64,000 nt of DNA from Strix aluco (Eukaryota > Chordata > Aves > Strigiformes > Strigidae), in NCBI RefSeq assembly GCF_031877795.1, contig NC_133935.1, positions 72,806,303-72,870,302 on the forward strand. The letters are read 5' to 3'. Below the pieces are notes generated by a model that saw nothing but the letters and a program-made list of their open reading frames with translations, searched no databases and was not told the origin of the DNA. Positions within the stretch are counted from its first letter, which is position 1; each line of letters starts with the position of its first letter. This document shows, piece after piece, positions 26,838 to 39,979 of this stretch. The position numbers and the translations under genes are program-made.

Positions 26838-26911
26838 TTTTTTTTTTTTTTTTGGTCTAGGTTGGAAAAGACCTTGAAGATCATCCAGTCCAACCATCAA
26901 CCCAACGTTAA
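26838..26911 (-). mobile_element. CR1 3' tail (minus strand) with poly(A) end
   Basis: Read on the minus strand, about 58 bp of young-subfamily CR1 3' UTR (GTTGGGTTGATGGTTGGACT ... CTTTTCCAACCTAGA) run into a stretch of A. The plus strand shows T16 at 26838-26853. The expected ATTCTGTG octamers are absent, which is unusual for CR1. The left (3') junction is clear; the 5' truncation point near 26911 is approximate. Confidence 0.85.
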
Positions 26912-29900
26912 TGGGTTGTTGATATTCAACTACAGATACTCTGTCCTATATACTTAATTTTTAAAAAATTCCATTTGTGCTGGAATGATGAAAAAGATAG
27001 CTAATTACAGTTTCTTAAATTAAACTAGTTCTGTAACAGATATTTTGAAGGAGTTGGCTTTGTTACAAAATACTTCACAGTCTCCCTTTATGACTCCACC
27101 CAAAGCCAAAATCTGATTAATTGCACAGTAAAAGCTTTGAACAATCTCCAGACAAACAGAAAATAGGATATGCCAAAATTGGTTGAATCCAAAATCTTCC
27201 AGTGCACACATTTCAAAATAACTCAAAGTACAATTTTTTACCAATAAGAAAACTAAATCAAAGCATAATTGATCAAGTAAGGACAAGACTTATCTACAGC
27301 CATTTCCAACCAATGTGATTAAAAGCAGAAAAGAAAAGCTATAATAGCAATATAGGGAATTTTAACTTTATATCAGTGGGACAAGCAATACAGTCTAATA
27401 AAATAGGAGTGAAATCATTTCATCTAGTGAGTATTAAAATTAACTCTCAGCTTCAAAGACGACTTAGTCATGGTCAATCCACTGACACACTACATTCTAT
27501 CCACTATTTTGTAGGAAGAGATTAGCAAAATACAACTGCAAGAAGCTGCACAAAAACTGCACAAAACAAGGCTTTAATCTGATGTATGACAAAAAAATGA
27601 GCAAAACAGTCTTCACACCAAAAATTACTAACTTAAAGATTGTGCAATATATTTGGAAACCTCTGACAGATTGAAAAGAAATGCCATTCAGAAAGACCAG
27701 ACCAAGAAATTGTTGCCTGGCTGCTGATGCCAAAATTTAGACGACTAGCACAGAACTACACAGAATTGAGAAGCAATACTAAAACTTCAAGTGTAACATA
27801 AGCAGAGATGAAGACACTGTAATTTGTCAGCCATGAACACACACTAAGTCAGTGTAAAAAGGGCATTTCTTCTGTTCAGTGATTTTCATAAATATTTTAA
27901 TAGCTTATAAAACTTCAACTATTTTTGCTTCACTGTTACTTTAAAAAAGAGTTCTGACAATAATAATTTCTACTAATCACCTAGGTTCAAAATCTTTGCT
28001 CATGATCACTTTGTCCCAGTTTTGTCACAAAACAAAAGAATCCAAAAGCACATAGGCTGGACATGAGCCCTCCCGTGCATGAACGCTGAGAGAGCAGAAA
28101 TGAAATGCAAATAATTAATGAAAATCTAAGAATTTTTAATCTACAACTAAGGGATGAGATTACCCAACTGTGAGGTTGGGATTGTCTTCCTTTAATAGAA
28201 TGGATATATTTGAGATATGGGCTTTGCATATGAGCCATAACTGAGGAAATTTTTGCTGTGAGAGGAATATCATATGTGGCTGCTGTTTGTGGGATCCTCT
28301 CCAGCACTGGACAAATTTTGTTGGGACTAAATTACTCTGGGAGGAAAAAATGAGGTATTATCTGAGAGTATCTATGAAGGTTTATCTTATGGAAAATACA
28401 ACTGCTGGCCAACATATTGACAACACAGGACCTTCTGGAATACCCTTACAGTCCCCAAACATTCAATCCTGTCACTATACCCCAACCCACGCATCTAAAT
28501 ATGGAGTATTTTAGCTTCATAACAGACGTGGGGATGGTATTCATCAAAAGGTTGAGGTCATACATCAACAAAATAAGTCCCACTGCACTGATTACAAAAA
28601 GCTAAAAAAGAAACTAAAATTCTTACTGGGGAATATATTTGCAGTAACCAAATCTCACTTTTTACCACAGAGGAAGAAGGATGTCAGACCTCCTGAAAGT
28701 GTTAAATGCAAGGTATCAAATACCCAACTACAAACTCTTCAGGGAAATCACTACACTTTGAATAATAACAGAAGTCCATGAGTCTTTCATATTAGACTCT
28801 TACACTTGCACAGCAGAAAAAAACAGCTCAGATAGCATGGTTAAACAGTACTTGTGACTGAGAAATTAAGTGCTACAGTTTGCATTGTGTGGGACTATTG
28901 GCTGGCTATCCAAGAAAATGCAATGACACATTCTTCTATACCAATACACGCCTTCTATAACCAGTGGTGTTTAAAGACAGGGATTGCTGTTCACAGGTTG
29001 TATGGACAAGACCTTGCTAATATCACATCAACACACTTGCCACAGTCCACCACTTGCCTGTGCCAACAGACTTGAGGCTTCCCAAACTCAGACACATCTC
29101 AAAGCCATACTCTAAGGCATCCTACATTCATCCTTCCCATCTTGCCATACAAACACTAACCTAGCAAACGGCAAAGTGGCCTTACCCATTATTCTGGGGC
29201 AGAGCCTATCTCTGCAAGCATAGCAGGGGAATACTACAGCCCAGTGCTGCAGTCTATACCAGCGTCACACAGAAGAAAACGAAAAGTAAGCTACTAACAC
29301 AGCAGGGAGGATGGTCAGATGCTTTTCCCTGCTGTGATGAGCTGCTTCAACTGCAAGCACATGCAGCAGCACTTGGTTGTGCATGACCACTGGTCTAAGA
29401 CCAGGTCTCTACTACTACCAAAGCTCAGGCCAGGGAAGGGTGACACAGCCTCCATATCAGGCCCTCACTTGACCATGCTCCAGCCCTCCAAACGGAATCC
29501 CCTTCTCCCAGTCAGGCTTGCCTCCCTCTCCTCTATGCAAAGCCTCTCAGCTTCCACAGTGTCAAACTTCTTTGGTCCTCACACCTCTTCATCAGCCATT
29601 CCCACCTATCATGTGGGCCAGGACTTGAGCAGTGGCTTGGGGGCACTCATTCCTGAGGCCACACAGTGCTCAGGTGGACAGGGCAATGACCAACCCATAT
29701 GAAGGCCTCATTTTCCTTTCTGTTTGAGAACTCAGCTGAGACAAAGTTTATTTAAATTAATATTTTTCCATAGTAAACATCTGGCTATTTTTTTTCTCCT
29801 TTAATGACATGGCTACAAAAGGGTCACATGTGTATTCCAAATAAATGTTTTCTTCCCTGTGATCTTGCAAAGCCCACTGCACACTTCCCCTTCTAGTAGG

Positions 29901-32900
29901 TCCTGCTGTGAGTCAGTGGACAGGCCCACTACTGCTGTGGGTAACCAGCCCCTGATACAACATAGAGTGTTATTCAGTGACTGAAGTGAATGCCAAATCA
30001 ATTCTGAGAGAAGCTTAATTACACTGGCAACACCAAGTAAAACAATAAAGACCTTGTACACAATAGACCCGTTAATAGAGTGCAAGAAAAAAAGTAAAAT
30101 TGTACACTTTCATTTCCAGAGTTGGAACATCACCCACTGATGTGGTAGGAACCCTGCCAGAAAGCCAACCACTGCCAGTATTAATAACACCAAGATAAAT
30201 GCACATTACAGCAAGCAGCTGTGCTACTGGAAGCACTCAGTGTTGCACCCTTGGTGCCAAAGGCTCTGTTGTCTCTCGTGAGCACTTTGATACACATACC
30301 CTCTTTGGAAAGAGGCAAAAGCATGGAGGGCTTGGCACACTTGTGGTGAACATTAACCAAGGTATCTGATCAACTATTTTGTGGCTCATGTTTTTTATCT
30401 TACTGCTAATACAAAGATCAGCTAGTGTAAATAGACTACAAAGTCTTCCATATCACTACCACAAGCAGTATAGGAGTTGCATAAATGTGCTATGTTTACA
30501 TGCTCTGTATCAGTGACAGCACACTGAGTATCATATTATACTGCTCACACAGCAGCGCATTTACTGAGGTGATTTAAGTAGTTTTCTGGTAACTGCAATG
30601 TAATTTCAACACTATAATCAGTTATTCACAGTAGCTGGAAGCGTACCATTAGGAAGTTTATATACCATAATGCTTTTCAAATCAGTTTAATAATGCTCCA
30701 TCACAATATGACACTGCCATTATAATTTTTTGTGGAAGATCCAAGACAACCACTACTGGGAGCAGCAACAAGGATGGCAAGCACCTGACCAAGCTGAAAG
30801 AGGGGTGGGAGCAAAGCTGCAGCAGAATGTGACAACAGAGCATGACCCTCTTGCCACATGGGCCCCAGCACGAGTGCTGTCTTGGGGCAGGCACCACTCG
30901 TGCCTCCAGCAGTCTAGTGAAGGGCCACAGGAAACAAACATGCCAAATTCAAGCCAGAGATGTCTTAGGCAGTAAGAGGAGCTTTCTGAGGGTCAAGAAC
31001 AGGAGTAAGGAACAAAGACTGGAGAATCTCCCATTATACCAACAGATTTCTGGTCTAATCCAAATTACACACTGTGCAGAGCTGGTGTCTTCTGGACTTG
31101 TTGCAGCACATCCCTCATTTATCTCCAGCAACTTTTGCAGGGTACAGAGCATCAGCTCACCTTGGAGTCAGCACAGACATGATACATATGACAGATTGCA
31201 CAGGCCTTGAATTTATATTTAATTCATTAAAGACAAAACCCTAACTTTTTGTTATCAGTAGATAAGGAGTATTACATTGCTGTGTTACTCAGTTTCTGAG
31301 ATTAAGTGTATATCTCAGACCCCCCCATACTCCCCTCTGGGGGGGGTGGGAGTGAGAGCACAAACCTGTCGATCTGTCCCTCCAATTTGGTGTTGGATTA
31401 TCATCCCTCTGATTTGGGTACAAACTCGGGGTAGTATTTATCTTGTGTGAGTGGATGGGACTGTAGTCAAGCCATTATCTTTTGAGTAATGACACAGTAC
31501 ATTCCTTGGCACAAGGGGAACAGCTAGTTTTTTTGGGAAAAAGAGGGAGGATGAGAAACAAGGCCTGCTGGCTACTGCAAAAATCATTCCTTGGAAGAAA
31601 AGGGCAGAGCAGGAGATAAATCTGTCCTTGAGAAAAGCAAAAGAATGGGACCACATGGCCTACACCTCGCTTCACATTCCTCCTTGGTGCCACAACAAAC
31701 ACAAATCACTGGACCTCCATCCTGTCCTGTGTTTATTCTGGGCACCCTGTGTCAAGGAAATAAGTGTTTTACAGATTTCTCACTGTTTTGCTTTTCTCAC
31801 GCTTCCAACACCTAACAGATTGTAATGAAAAAAAGGGAAAAAGTTCATTTTGAAGAACTGAGAAGATAACTTAAGAAGTTGGGCAGAGAATATGTGGAGT
31901 CTATATGGAAATATTCATACAGTAAAATTTATTGGGACTAAAGCTGTTCCAATGATTAAGAGAGAAAATATTGATCAGTAGCCCCTTGCAGTGACAGAGT
32001 AGTTTGAAGCACTTAAATACTCACTTTCCCAAGAAAATTAATGAAGTTAACACTAGTCCTACTACCTTAACTAAGGAAATAAATATGTCAGGCCTTACCA
32101 TTATCATTGCTGATAAAGGTTAATCCAATTTCAATCAATATTTTAACAACAGTACTTGACTAATTAAGAGCATTACCAACTAGTATTCCTTTATTTTACT
32201 TTGAGAACGTTAGTAGATTGAAATTTTTTTTCCAGTTTGAAAAAGGCAATAAATAGATAAGCAACTACTTTAGAGAGATGTCCTCTTGCTAAATGGAATG
32301 GGAAGTTTTATACTATTTCAGTGGTAAGCTAGGACCCGCTACATGATAGCTTAGCTATTACCTTTCAGTTACTTGATATAGCACCAGAATGCTTGGAGAG
32401 ATATAGAAACCCTGACTGTCTAATTGTCAATCGTTTTAGCCACTTACAAATCTGGTGAGTGTTTCTTAGAACAATTTTTGTATTTGAACTAATGAAATAG
32501 GCTCTTAAAAAGAAAATGCCTTTGATTTGTAGTGCAAAAAACATGCATTGGAAAACAATGCATTCTGTGGAAAAACTAAAAACAGATCTAAAAAACTCTA
32601 AAAAGACCTGCAGAAAGTGGAAAGTTTGTTTTGTAATTGTTGGCAAACCCAGTAAGATTTTTTTTCTATAAACTGCCAAAATATATCCAGCATAAATACT
32701 GAACCCATATAAATAACTGCCTAAGAGACAAATAACCTTCCTCCTTACTAAAACCAGTGCAAATCAATTCACCAATAAATAAATAGACAGAGAGGAAAGA
32801 TTATGTTGCTGAACTATGACTTACCCAAGTGCCACGTTCTTAAATTCTGCTTCAGGGATTTACACTCATTTGCATCCCTGTCTTTATTTGTACTCTTTAT

Positions 32901-34317
32901 AAAAGCTGATGACAGATATACACTATGGTACAGTTAAAGAGACCCATAAAAATTAAATTGGAAAAGACAGACAAAACTCTAGACACAGGCAAAATGAGTC
33001 ATACCTGGCCCTGTAAACCCACTGGTGCTATATAGTATTAGCTCCAGTTATTAAGAAAATACTCAAAAATGAAATAAGAAATTAAATAATCTCAAAATGA
33101 GCAGTGGTACCCAAGTCAGACATAGCGCTGGCCTCTAGCTGGTGAGCAAAGCCACTTCTGTATCGAGTGTAATGCAGCTATATGGTCTAAGCTATAGGAA
33201 AGTAACATGAGGACAGGTAGCACCTTCTAGAAGACCAAACATTATGAAGTGGACCATATTAAGTAAACCAAAGGCCCACATTTCCTATTATATCCAGGGT
33301 CCATATATTTCAGCCACTCTGAAAATATTGATTCTTCCTGGCTCTTGTTTTCATGCACTCAATGCTGTTTGATCCTCAGCCGTGGGGGCCTCCTTCTTAA
33401 ACCTACATCCCCTTTCAAGTCTATCACAGCCAAGTGCTCCATCCCCACAGATCAGCTGCTCCCTCTGGATCAGCTGGCTCTTAACCCTCCTCCTCCCAGT
33501 CCTCTTCAAGATAACCTTGAAGCCAGTGCCCGGGAATTTAGGTTTTATGTTGCACCTCCTTAGAAACCAGCCACAAGTCCCACTTATTAATTGTTCAGTT
33601 CAGTTTCTTTCCTTAAAAGTCTGATCAAGTGAAAGCTTTGCCTCTTTAACAGAAGCTGTTTAATCAGCTGGATACTGGCAGAAACCATCCTGAACACCTC
33701 CTTTGGTTTCTAATTTAGACACACAAAGTGCATCATCAGCTATTCAGCAGGAAAGAGCTGGAAAAATTACTTGGGCTTTGAAGTACTATAGTAATCTTAT
33801 TTGCTCTGTTAACATATAGACCTAGCAGTATATGGCAAAGCAGTGTACCTCAAAGGATGATGAGAGGGAAAAACAGGCAGGAGGAAGACAGGAATTTCAG
33901 GAAAGGTAGAGGGCAGGAACTCCAGGGACAGCGCTGCTTTTGAGCAAATCCAGGTCTTCTCTGGCCTCTCCTGAAAAAAGCACAGTTTCAAGCAGCCTTA
34001 GTTTAACTTAAGAGGACCCACAGGACCAAAGGATCCATAGACTGTATACTACTATTAGAAGAATACCCACCACTAGGTGTCAGCCCAATTTAAGATATAT
34101 ATACAAATTTAACTAAAATCTCGCTTTCATTATACTTTAACCTTCTAATTATATCACAGAAATATTCATACATACATATATAACATATACATACACATAT
34201 AACACTCTTAAGCTGACTTTAAGGAACACACCTAATGACATTTGCAGAAAAGTATACTGTCAAATACCTAGCACCTTCTGAAGCTCAAGTAGGGCATCTG
34301 CTTTCACAAAGGTACAT
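26912..34317. other. 7.4 kb intergenic stretch, no gene recognised
   Basis: AT-rich sequence with no recognisable gene or interspersed repeat. The longest frame is 127 codons (29319-29702), in a slightly GC-richer patch around 29.1-29.7 kb, and looks like no known protein. A C7/G8 palindromic tract at 31320-31350 is listed separately. AT-rich simple sequence (TATA/TACA) lies near 34165-34205. Confidence 0.45.
31320..31350. repeat. C7...G8 inverted tract
   Basis: Seven C (31320-31326) and, 12 bases later, eight G (31339-31346) followed by TGGG. The two runs could pair in a short GC hairpin, and the G side could join a quadruplex. It stands out in otherwise AT-rich DNA. Confidence 0.7.
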
Positions 34318-35406
34318 TTCATAGAATCACAGAACCATTTAGGTTCTAAAAGACCCTTAAGATAATCAAATCCAACCATTAACCTAACACTGCCAAGACC
34401 ACCACCAAACCATGTCCCTAAACACCACATCTATACATCCTTTAAATACCTCCAGGGATGGTGACTCAACCACTTCCCTGGGCAGCCTGTTCCAATGTTT
34501 GATATCCCTCTCGATGAAGAAATTTTTCCTAATATTCAAACTAAACCTCCCCTGGCGCAACTTGAGGCCATTTCCTCTTGTCCTATCGCTTGTTACTTGG
34601 GAGAAGAGACCTAGACCCACCTCGTTACAACCTCCTTTCAGGTAGCTGTAGAGAGCGAGATAAGGTCTCCCCTGAGCCTCCTTTCTCCAGGCTAAACAAC
34701 CCAGTTTCCTCAGCCGCTCCTCATAAGACTTGTGCTCTAGACCCTTCACCAGCTCTGTTGCCCTTCTTTGGACACGTTCCAGCACCTCAATGTCTTTCTT
34801 GTAGTGAGGGGCCCAAAACTGAACACAGTATTCAAGGTGCGATCTCACCAGTGCCAAGTACAGGGGGACTATCACTTCTCTAGTCCTGCTGGCCACACTA
34901 TTTCTGATACAACCCAGGATGCCATTGGCCTTCTTGGACACCTGGGCACACTGCTGGCTCATATTCAGGCAGCTGTCAACCAACAGTCCCAGGTCCTTTT
35001 CCGCCTGGCAGCTTTCCAGCCACTCCTCCCCAAGCCCGTAGTGTTGCATGGGGTTGTTGTGACCCAAGTGCAGGACCTGGCACTGAGCCTTGTTGAACCT
35101 CATACAATTGGCCTTGGCCCATCAATCCAGCCTGTCCAGATCCCTCTGTAGAGCCTTCCTACCGTCAAGCAGATCAACACTCCAGCCCAGCTTGGTCGCA
35201 TCTTCAAACTTACTGAGAGTGCACTCAATGCCCTTGTCCAGATCACTGATAAAGATATTAAACAGAACTGGCCCCAATACTGAGCCCTGGGGAACACCAC
35301 TTGTGACTGGCCACCAACTGAATTTAACTCCATTCACCACAACTCTTTGGGCCTGGCCATCCAGCCAGTTTTTTACCCAGTAAAGGTTACACCCATCTAA
35401 GCCTAC
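34318..35406 (-). mobile_element. CR1 LINE, minus strand, mutated RT
   Basis: A 1.1 kb 5'-truncated CR1 inserted on the minus strand. The octamer-bearing 3' end is at 34318-34340. Two frames cover it: 35122-35340 (minus) with the [17 protein letters not shown] block, and 34384-35103 (minus, 239 codons) from [17 protein letters not shown] to LRDMV. The catalytic FADD motif has decayed to FEDA (35197-35208), and a frameshift separates the two frames. Unlike the 10.7 kb copy, it keeps the full [16 protein letters not shown] segment. The right (5') end fades near 35406 in a block matching the sequence before the [14 protein letters not shown] motif. Confidence 0.95.
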
Positions 35407-36687
35407 CTGTTTGGAGGTTGTGGAGATGATGCAGCTTCATGCACAGAGAGTGGAGAACAAGCTCAGGCCCATGGACAGTACTTCATCTTTTTAAAATTCA
35501 AAGCCCCAACAGCTAAAACGTGAGCTGAAAAAGTTGAGGTTCAATACCTGCCCTGCCACTGTTTTCTGAAGCAATGAATCCGTTAACACCACAGAGCCCC
35601 TGCTGGCTGCGAGATAAAAGCAGATAGACCATCTATCAGCATTCTGTCCAGGAGAGAATCAAATAACTGTAATATCACTGCTGAACAGGCCTTGTTTGAG
35701 CACTTTGTCATTCAAATTAACACCACCCCCTTTCCAGTTGCAGGGCTTAAAACAAACAGAACAGGGATGTAACACAGGGAAAAATATTTATTCAGAGCAT
35801 TACGCCTTCAGTTATAAATATGCATGGACTCTTCAAAGCAGATTTCAAAAACAAAAAAGGTGGTTATGAAGTCTCCTGTAATTAAATTTTCATTTGCCTC
35901 TCTAGGGGGAGTATGATGAGACAAAACTGAACGTGGAAAAATGGACCTGACTGACATTGTGCTTGGTCAGAAAGAGCTTGCAGAGGAGAGTCCCCAGGCA
36001 ATACTTAACACAGCCTCTGCAGGCTCAACAGTGATGTAAAGCACTGCAAATAAAATAATGGGAGAGCAGGAAGGGGAAAAAAAAAAACCAAACCAAACAC
36101 AAACCTACCATAACTAGCAATGGTCCAGGGAAAAGAACTGTTCCAGAAGACCACCTTCCTTTCTAGCAATGCAGAAAAAACAGCCTACAGTCTTTCCTTG
36201 CACACAGCCTCCCTCTTCTGTCAAAAAGATGAAGCTTCACTTCTGAAATATGTTTGTAACATGCTGCAACATACTGTCCTTTCACAACTGACCCAGAGTC
36301 TCTCTGTTTCCTGATGTCTCACCCTATAAGCATCACAGGACACCCAAATCAGTGTAAACACCAAAGCTGGGAAGGATGAAGAAATGAGGGAATTGCTATA
36401 CAATTGATGGCAAGAGCCAATCTGAGATGGCTGATATCAAGAACAGACTGAAATCAAACATTAAGTGGGAAATTTTGATAATGATACAAACATGATAATG
36501 AATGTAGCCAAGAGGGAAAAAGGGCCCAAGACAGGAAAATTATTCAAAAGAGACACAGGGATGACTGAGAACAGAAGGCAAAAATGGCCCCTTTATAACC
36601 CAAATCAACCTGGAGCTCCAAGGTGGATTTCATTTCTAAACCAAATCCTAGGAGTGGCATGAGCCTCAGACCCAGACTAAAAATTTC
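35407..36687. other. Intergenic DNA, no gene recognised
   Basis: No gene or interspersed repeat is recognisable. A purine-rich patch (GGGGAAAAAAAAAAA then CCAAACCAAACAC) lies near 36075-36105. Confidence 0.45.
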
Positions 36688-36731
36688 GGGAGGGGGGGGG
36701 GGGGGGCAGAGCAGGGGGGAAGGGGGGTGGG
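36688..36731 (+). repeat. G-rich tract, quadruplex-prone
   Basis: G-runs at 36688-36690, 36692-36706 (15 G), 36714-36719, 36722-36727 and 36729-36731 with short loops. This meets the usual four-run G-quadruplex pattern on the plus strand. It directly precedes the degenerate tandem repeat at 36763-37145. Confidence 0.9.
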
Positions 36732-36762
36732 AATGACACTGACATCATCTGGTATGTCTTCT

Positions 36763-37145
36763 GGCAGCCTGCCCGTTCCTTTGGGGTCCCCTTTGCAGCC
36801 CTATTCCAACAGAAGCTCTAGGATTTGCCTCTCTCCTAACCCCAAGGATGGGCACTGCCAGAGCATTAAGACAGGAATCCCAGCAACAACCCAAAATCAA
36901 TGTTCTCAGGGGGAGATCTTTGGCAGCCCAACCCTTCCCTTGGCAGCTCTCTTCAGCCCACACCAAGTAGAACTTGAAGCTTTGCTCCTAACCCTAGCCC
37001 TTCTCTCAACCTCAGACTCCAGCCCTGACTTAGACCAAGCAGGTCCCAGGTGAGAGGTCATTTGGCAGCTTAAACCTTCTCTTGGTGCCCCCTTTGCACT
37101 CATACTTAAAATGGAGCCTTAGACTTTGTCCCTCTCCTAATCCTG
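36763..37145 (+). repeat. Degenerate ~150 bp tandem repeat, three units
   Basis: Three related blocks start with GGCAGC at 36763, 36922 and 37063 (offsets 159 and 141 bp). Each has a CCTTC/CTTTGG block, a CTTTGCAGC/CTTTGCACTC-like block and a pyrimidine-rich end such as CTCTCCTAACCCC, CTCCTAACCCTAGCCC or CTCTCCTAATCC. Units 1 and 3 align best. Open frames of 65-108 codons through it are products of the repeat and its composition, not genes. Confidence 0.65.
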
Positions 37146-37182
37146 TGATGTGAGCAGCCATAAAGGTGGCCTGGTTAGAATG

Positions 37183-37198
37183 AAAAAAAAAAAAAAAA
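37183..37198 (+). repeat. Homopolymer A16
   Basis: Uninterrupted run of 16 A just after the degenerate tandem repeat. It could be a retroposition tail, but no body is recognised. Confidence 0.9.
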
Positions 37199-37724
37199 TT
37201 ACTGAACAAAAGAAAATGTCTGCTGAAAAATACTGGCAGAAAAATTCCAGCCAGCCTGGGAACCAGAAATGTCCTTGAAAAGTGCAGCTGGCCTCTTTGA
37301 AGTAGACAGCTGAGTACCTAGAAACCAGAGACATCCTAAGATACCATCCATAAGTGCAAAAAACAAGACAGTAACAGCAACTTACCTGAAAAAGTAGAAA
37401 CAGTCTGGGAAAATAAAACTTGGTCTAAAAGAATAAAAACCATCATCTATTGGCTGTTACAGGTAAAAAGTAGAAAATAACAGCATCTATTGGCTGCTCA
37501 AAGCAGTGGTGCCCTACATCCTCTTATGTCTCTATGATAAAAGACTTAAATTTTATCCAAAGTAGAGCTTTTCTCTGAGAACTTCCAATGCTGCACATAC
37601 TTTTCTTTTCCTAAACATATTGAGCTCTCCACACAAACTTTCTATGAGATCTTGGACCACCACTAGGGACACCTGACTGACTCCAAACTCCATGATGCAG
37701 ATCAGCTTTGCAGTGAGACTTATT

Positions 37725-38200
37725 TTATTGGTCTCCCTCTAGGCCCACGTCTGGGGTCAGTTTAGTTTGTTCTCTCACGTCTGGGATGGTTGGGTCCCCC
37801 TCTGGGATCAGTTTGTCCAACCCTCTCAGATGGTTTGGCCCCTTCTGGAATCTGTTTAGTGCACTTGGTACCATATGCATATATAAGTATTCTACCATAA
37901 TTATATCTGCCATTATATTGTTGATAAGTTTGCTTCACTAGTAATAAGTTTGTAGTAACATATAATAGTATATATACCTATTTGGTTGTTGCTATTATAT
38001 TGATTGTTGCTATACAATTGATTTCTGCCATATTATTGATTGTTGCTATGTTATTAGTAATTTGTACTAGCTTGATATTGATATTCAGTTTAGTAATCAT
38101 AGGTATACTTGCTAGTGATGATTTTTATGATATTTGTGGTAATCTGTAATAAAGTAGAAAAATTCAGAGGATAAAAGCCTCTATGTCCTCATGCATTACA
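37725..38200 (+). repeat. LTR-like segment with internal short repeats
   Basis: The left part has five imperfect 20-30 bp repeats built around TCTGGGATCAGTTT-like cores (starting near 37750, 37780, 37801, 37824 and 37844). A TATATAA box follows at 37880-37886, then repeated GATTGTTGCTAT motifs at about 37986-38060, then an AATAAA at 38148-38153. This order (tandem enhancer-like repeats, TATA, poly(A) signal) is that of a plus-strand LTR, but I do not recognise the family and cannot define TG/CA ends. It could also be ordinary AT-rich DNA. Confidence 0.35.
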
Positions 38201-38257
38201 GAATCCTACAAACCCAGTGTCATTATCTGTGCACATCTTCAGGCCAGGTAACCCTTC

Positions 38258-38867
38258 AGCCAACCATATCCTGGGCTGCATCAAGAGAAGTGTGGCCAGC
38301 AGGTCGAGGGAGGTGATTCTCCCTCTCCACTCCACTCTCAAGATATCCACCTGCAGTGCTGTGTCCAGCTCTGGGGCCCCCACCATAAGAAGGACAGGGA
38401 CTGCTCAAGCAGGTCCAGAGGAGGGACATGAAGATGATCAGGGGGCTGGAGCACCTCCCCTATGAGGACAGGCTGAGAGAGTTGGGGTTGTTCAGCCTAG
38501 AGAAGAGAAGGCTCTGAGGACACCTTAGAGCATCTCTCCAGTACTTTAAGGGGGCTACAGGAAAGATGGGGAAAGAGTCTGTATCAGGGAGTGTAGGGAT
38601 AGGACAAGGGTAACTGTTTTAAACTGAAACAGGGTATATTTATATTAGATATGAGGAAGAAATTTTTCACTGTGAGGGTGGTGAGACACTGGCACAGGTT
38701 GCCCAGAGAAGTTGTAGATGACCCCTCCCTGGAAGTGTTCAAGGCCAGGTTGGACGGGGCTTTGAGCAACCTGCTCTAGTGGAAGGTGTCCCTGCCCATG
38801 GCAGAGCACAATGGAACTAGATGATCTTTAAGGTCCCTTCCAACCCAAACTATTCTAAGATTTTATG
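38258..38867 (+). mobile_element. CR1 LINE 3' fragment
   Basis: A 5'-truncated CR1 starting at a block reading ANHILGCIKRSVASRSREVILPL. The sequence after it matches the standard CR1 C-terminal region (a GGACAGGCTGAGAGAGTTGG block, then TGTTCAGCCTAGAGAAG) with frameshifts. It ends near 38867 after a decayed ATGATCTTTAAGGTCCCTTC tail and imperfect octamers. It belongs to the same subfamily as the 24.8-26.0 kb copy. Confidence 0.92.
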
Positions 38868-39979
38868 ACATTGAGATTGTCAGGAAGATAACACTGACTG
38901 CCCCTTATTTGAGACTGTGGTACACATTAATACACAAATACTCCTCCCAAGCAGAAAAAAGGCCGGGGGATTTTGAAGCCAAATGAAGACTATATAACCC
39001 AAGTCCCAATTCCTCCTTTTACATTATGAACATTACTACAGTGTTAAAGATGTCAGGAAGGTATATGAGGCAATAAACCTTTGTGAGCATTGTTTATATA
39101 TTATAATTATATTTTATATTTTTATATATATATCCACAGCAAAATTATAGCCCACTGCCTGTTTCAAGACTGAGCAGTTAACACAGCTGCAGAATGATGT
39201 GCAGGTCTGGGGACTATTTAGAGAGGCACAATGCCCTGGCTAATACAAAACTTGTTTGTTTGGGGGTTTTTTTTCTACCATCAGTGCAAGGCCTATGTAG
39301 CAAAGCATCACAGGTATAAGGGCTGGAAATGTGCAACATGCTATGAGCAGATCTTAGACAAAAATCCAGCATCAGTGCTTCATGTCTCTGATCAGAAACT
39401 GAGAAGGAAGGCAGGGCCACATTTTCAGAAGGCACAGAGAAGTGCATGGTAGATACCAAATTACATTTTTGCCACACAGTTAATACTGGAAGCACGAGAA
39501 TATGAAGAGGTAGAAAGGAAAGCTGACAGTTTAAAGGGATGCATGCCTTGTGAACTTTATTTGATTGCTTATAGACAAAAGTCTGAGGCTTTCCTAGCAT
39601 ATAACACCAAAGGCTATAATGGCTACTTCACTCTTAGCCAGCTTGTGCTCATCAGAGCACTATGTATTATCATACTATTTAAGAAAGTGGTTGCAATTAC
39701 ATCTGCTCCTAGAATTCATTGATTAACTCCTACTTTTCCCTGCTCAGGAGGAATGAGGACAGAGATACATCAGATATTTAAATGGGAATATCAAAACTGA
39801 AAGTAGAATCACTAAATTAAAAATGTGTAAGAATGGAACAAGGTGTGAAAGGGGGAGGAGATATGCATGCAAAAATATTAGGAACTGTGCTGAGAAACCT
39901 CAAGATGAGGAGACTCATGGGGAATCTTAGCAATGATAGATAATTCCTGACAGGGGAAAGTAAAAATAACAGAGTAAGG
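38868..39979. other. Intergenic DNA, no gene recognised
   Basis: No recognisable element. AT-rich simple sequence (TATATTATAATTATATT-type) lies at about 39095-39135. The longest frame, 128 codons at 39214-39600 minus, resembles nothing known. Confidence 0.45.

Noticed and set aside
35425..35470. Plus-strand CR1 5' start next to the minus-strand CR1
   Set aside because: A short match to a HAQRVENK-like endonuclease start, but too brief and without continuing similarity.
35525..35560. tRNA B-box-like sequence (GGTTCAATACC)
   Set aside because: No matching A-box at the right distance and no cloverleaf can be drawn; a chance match.
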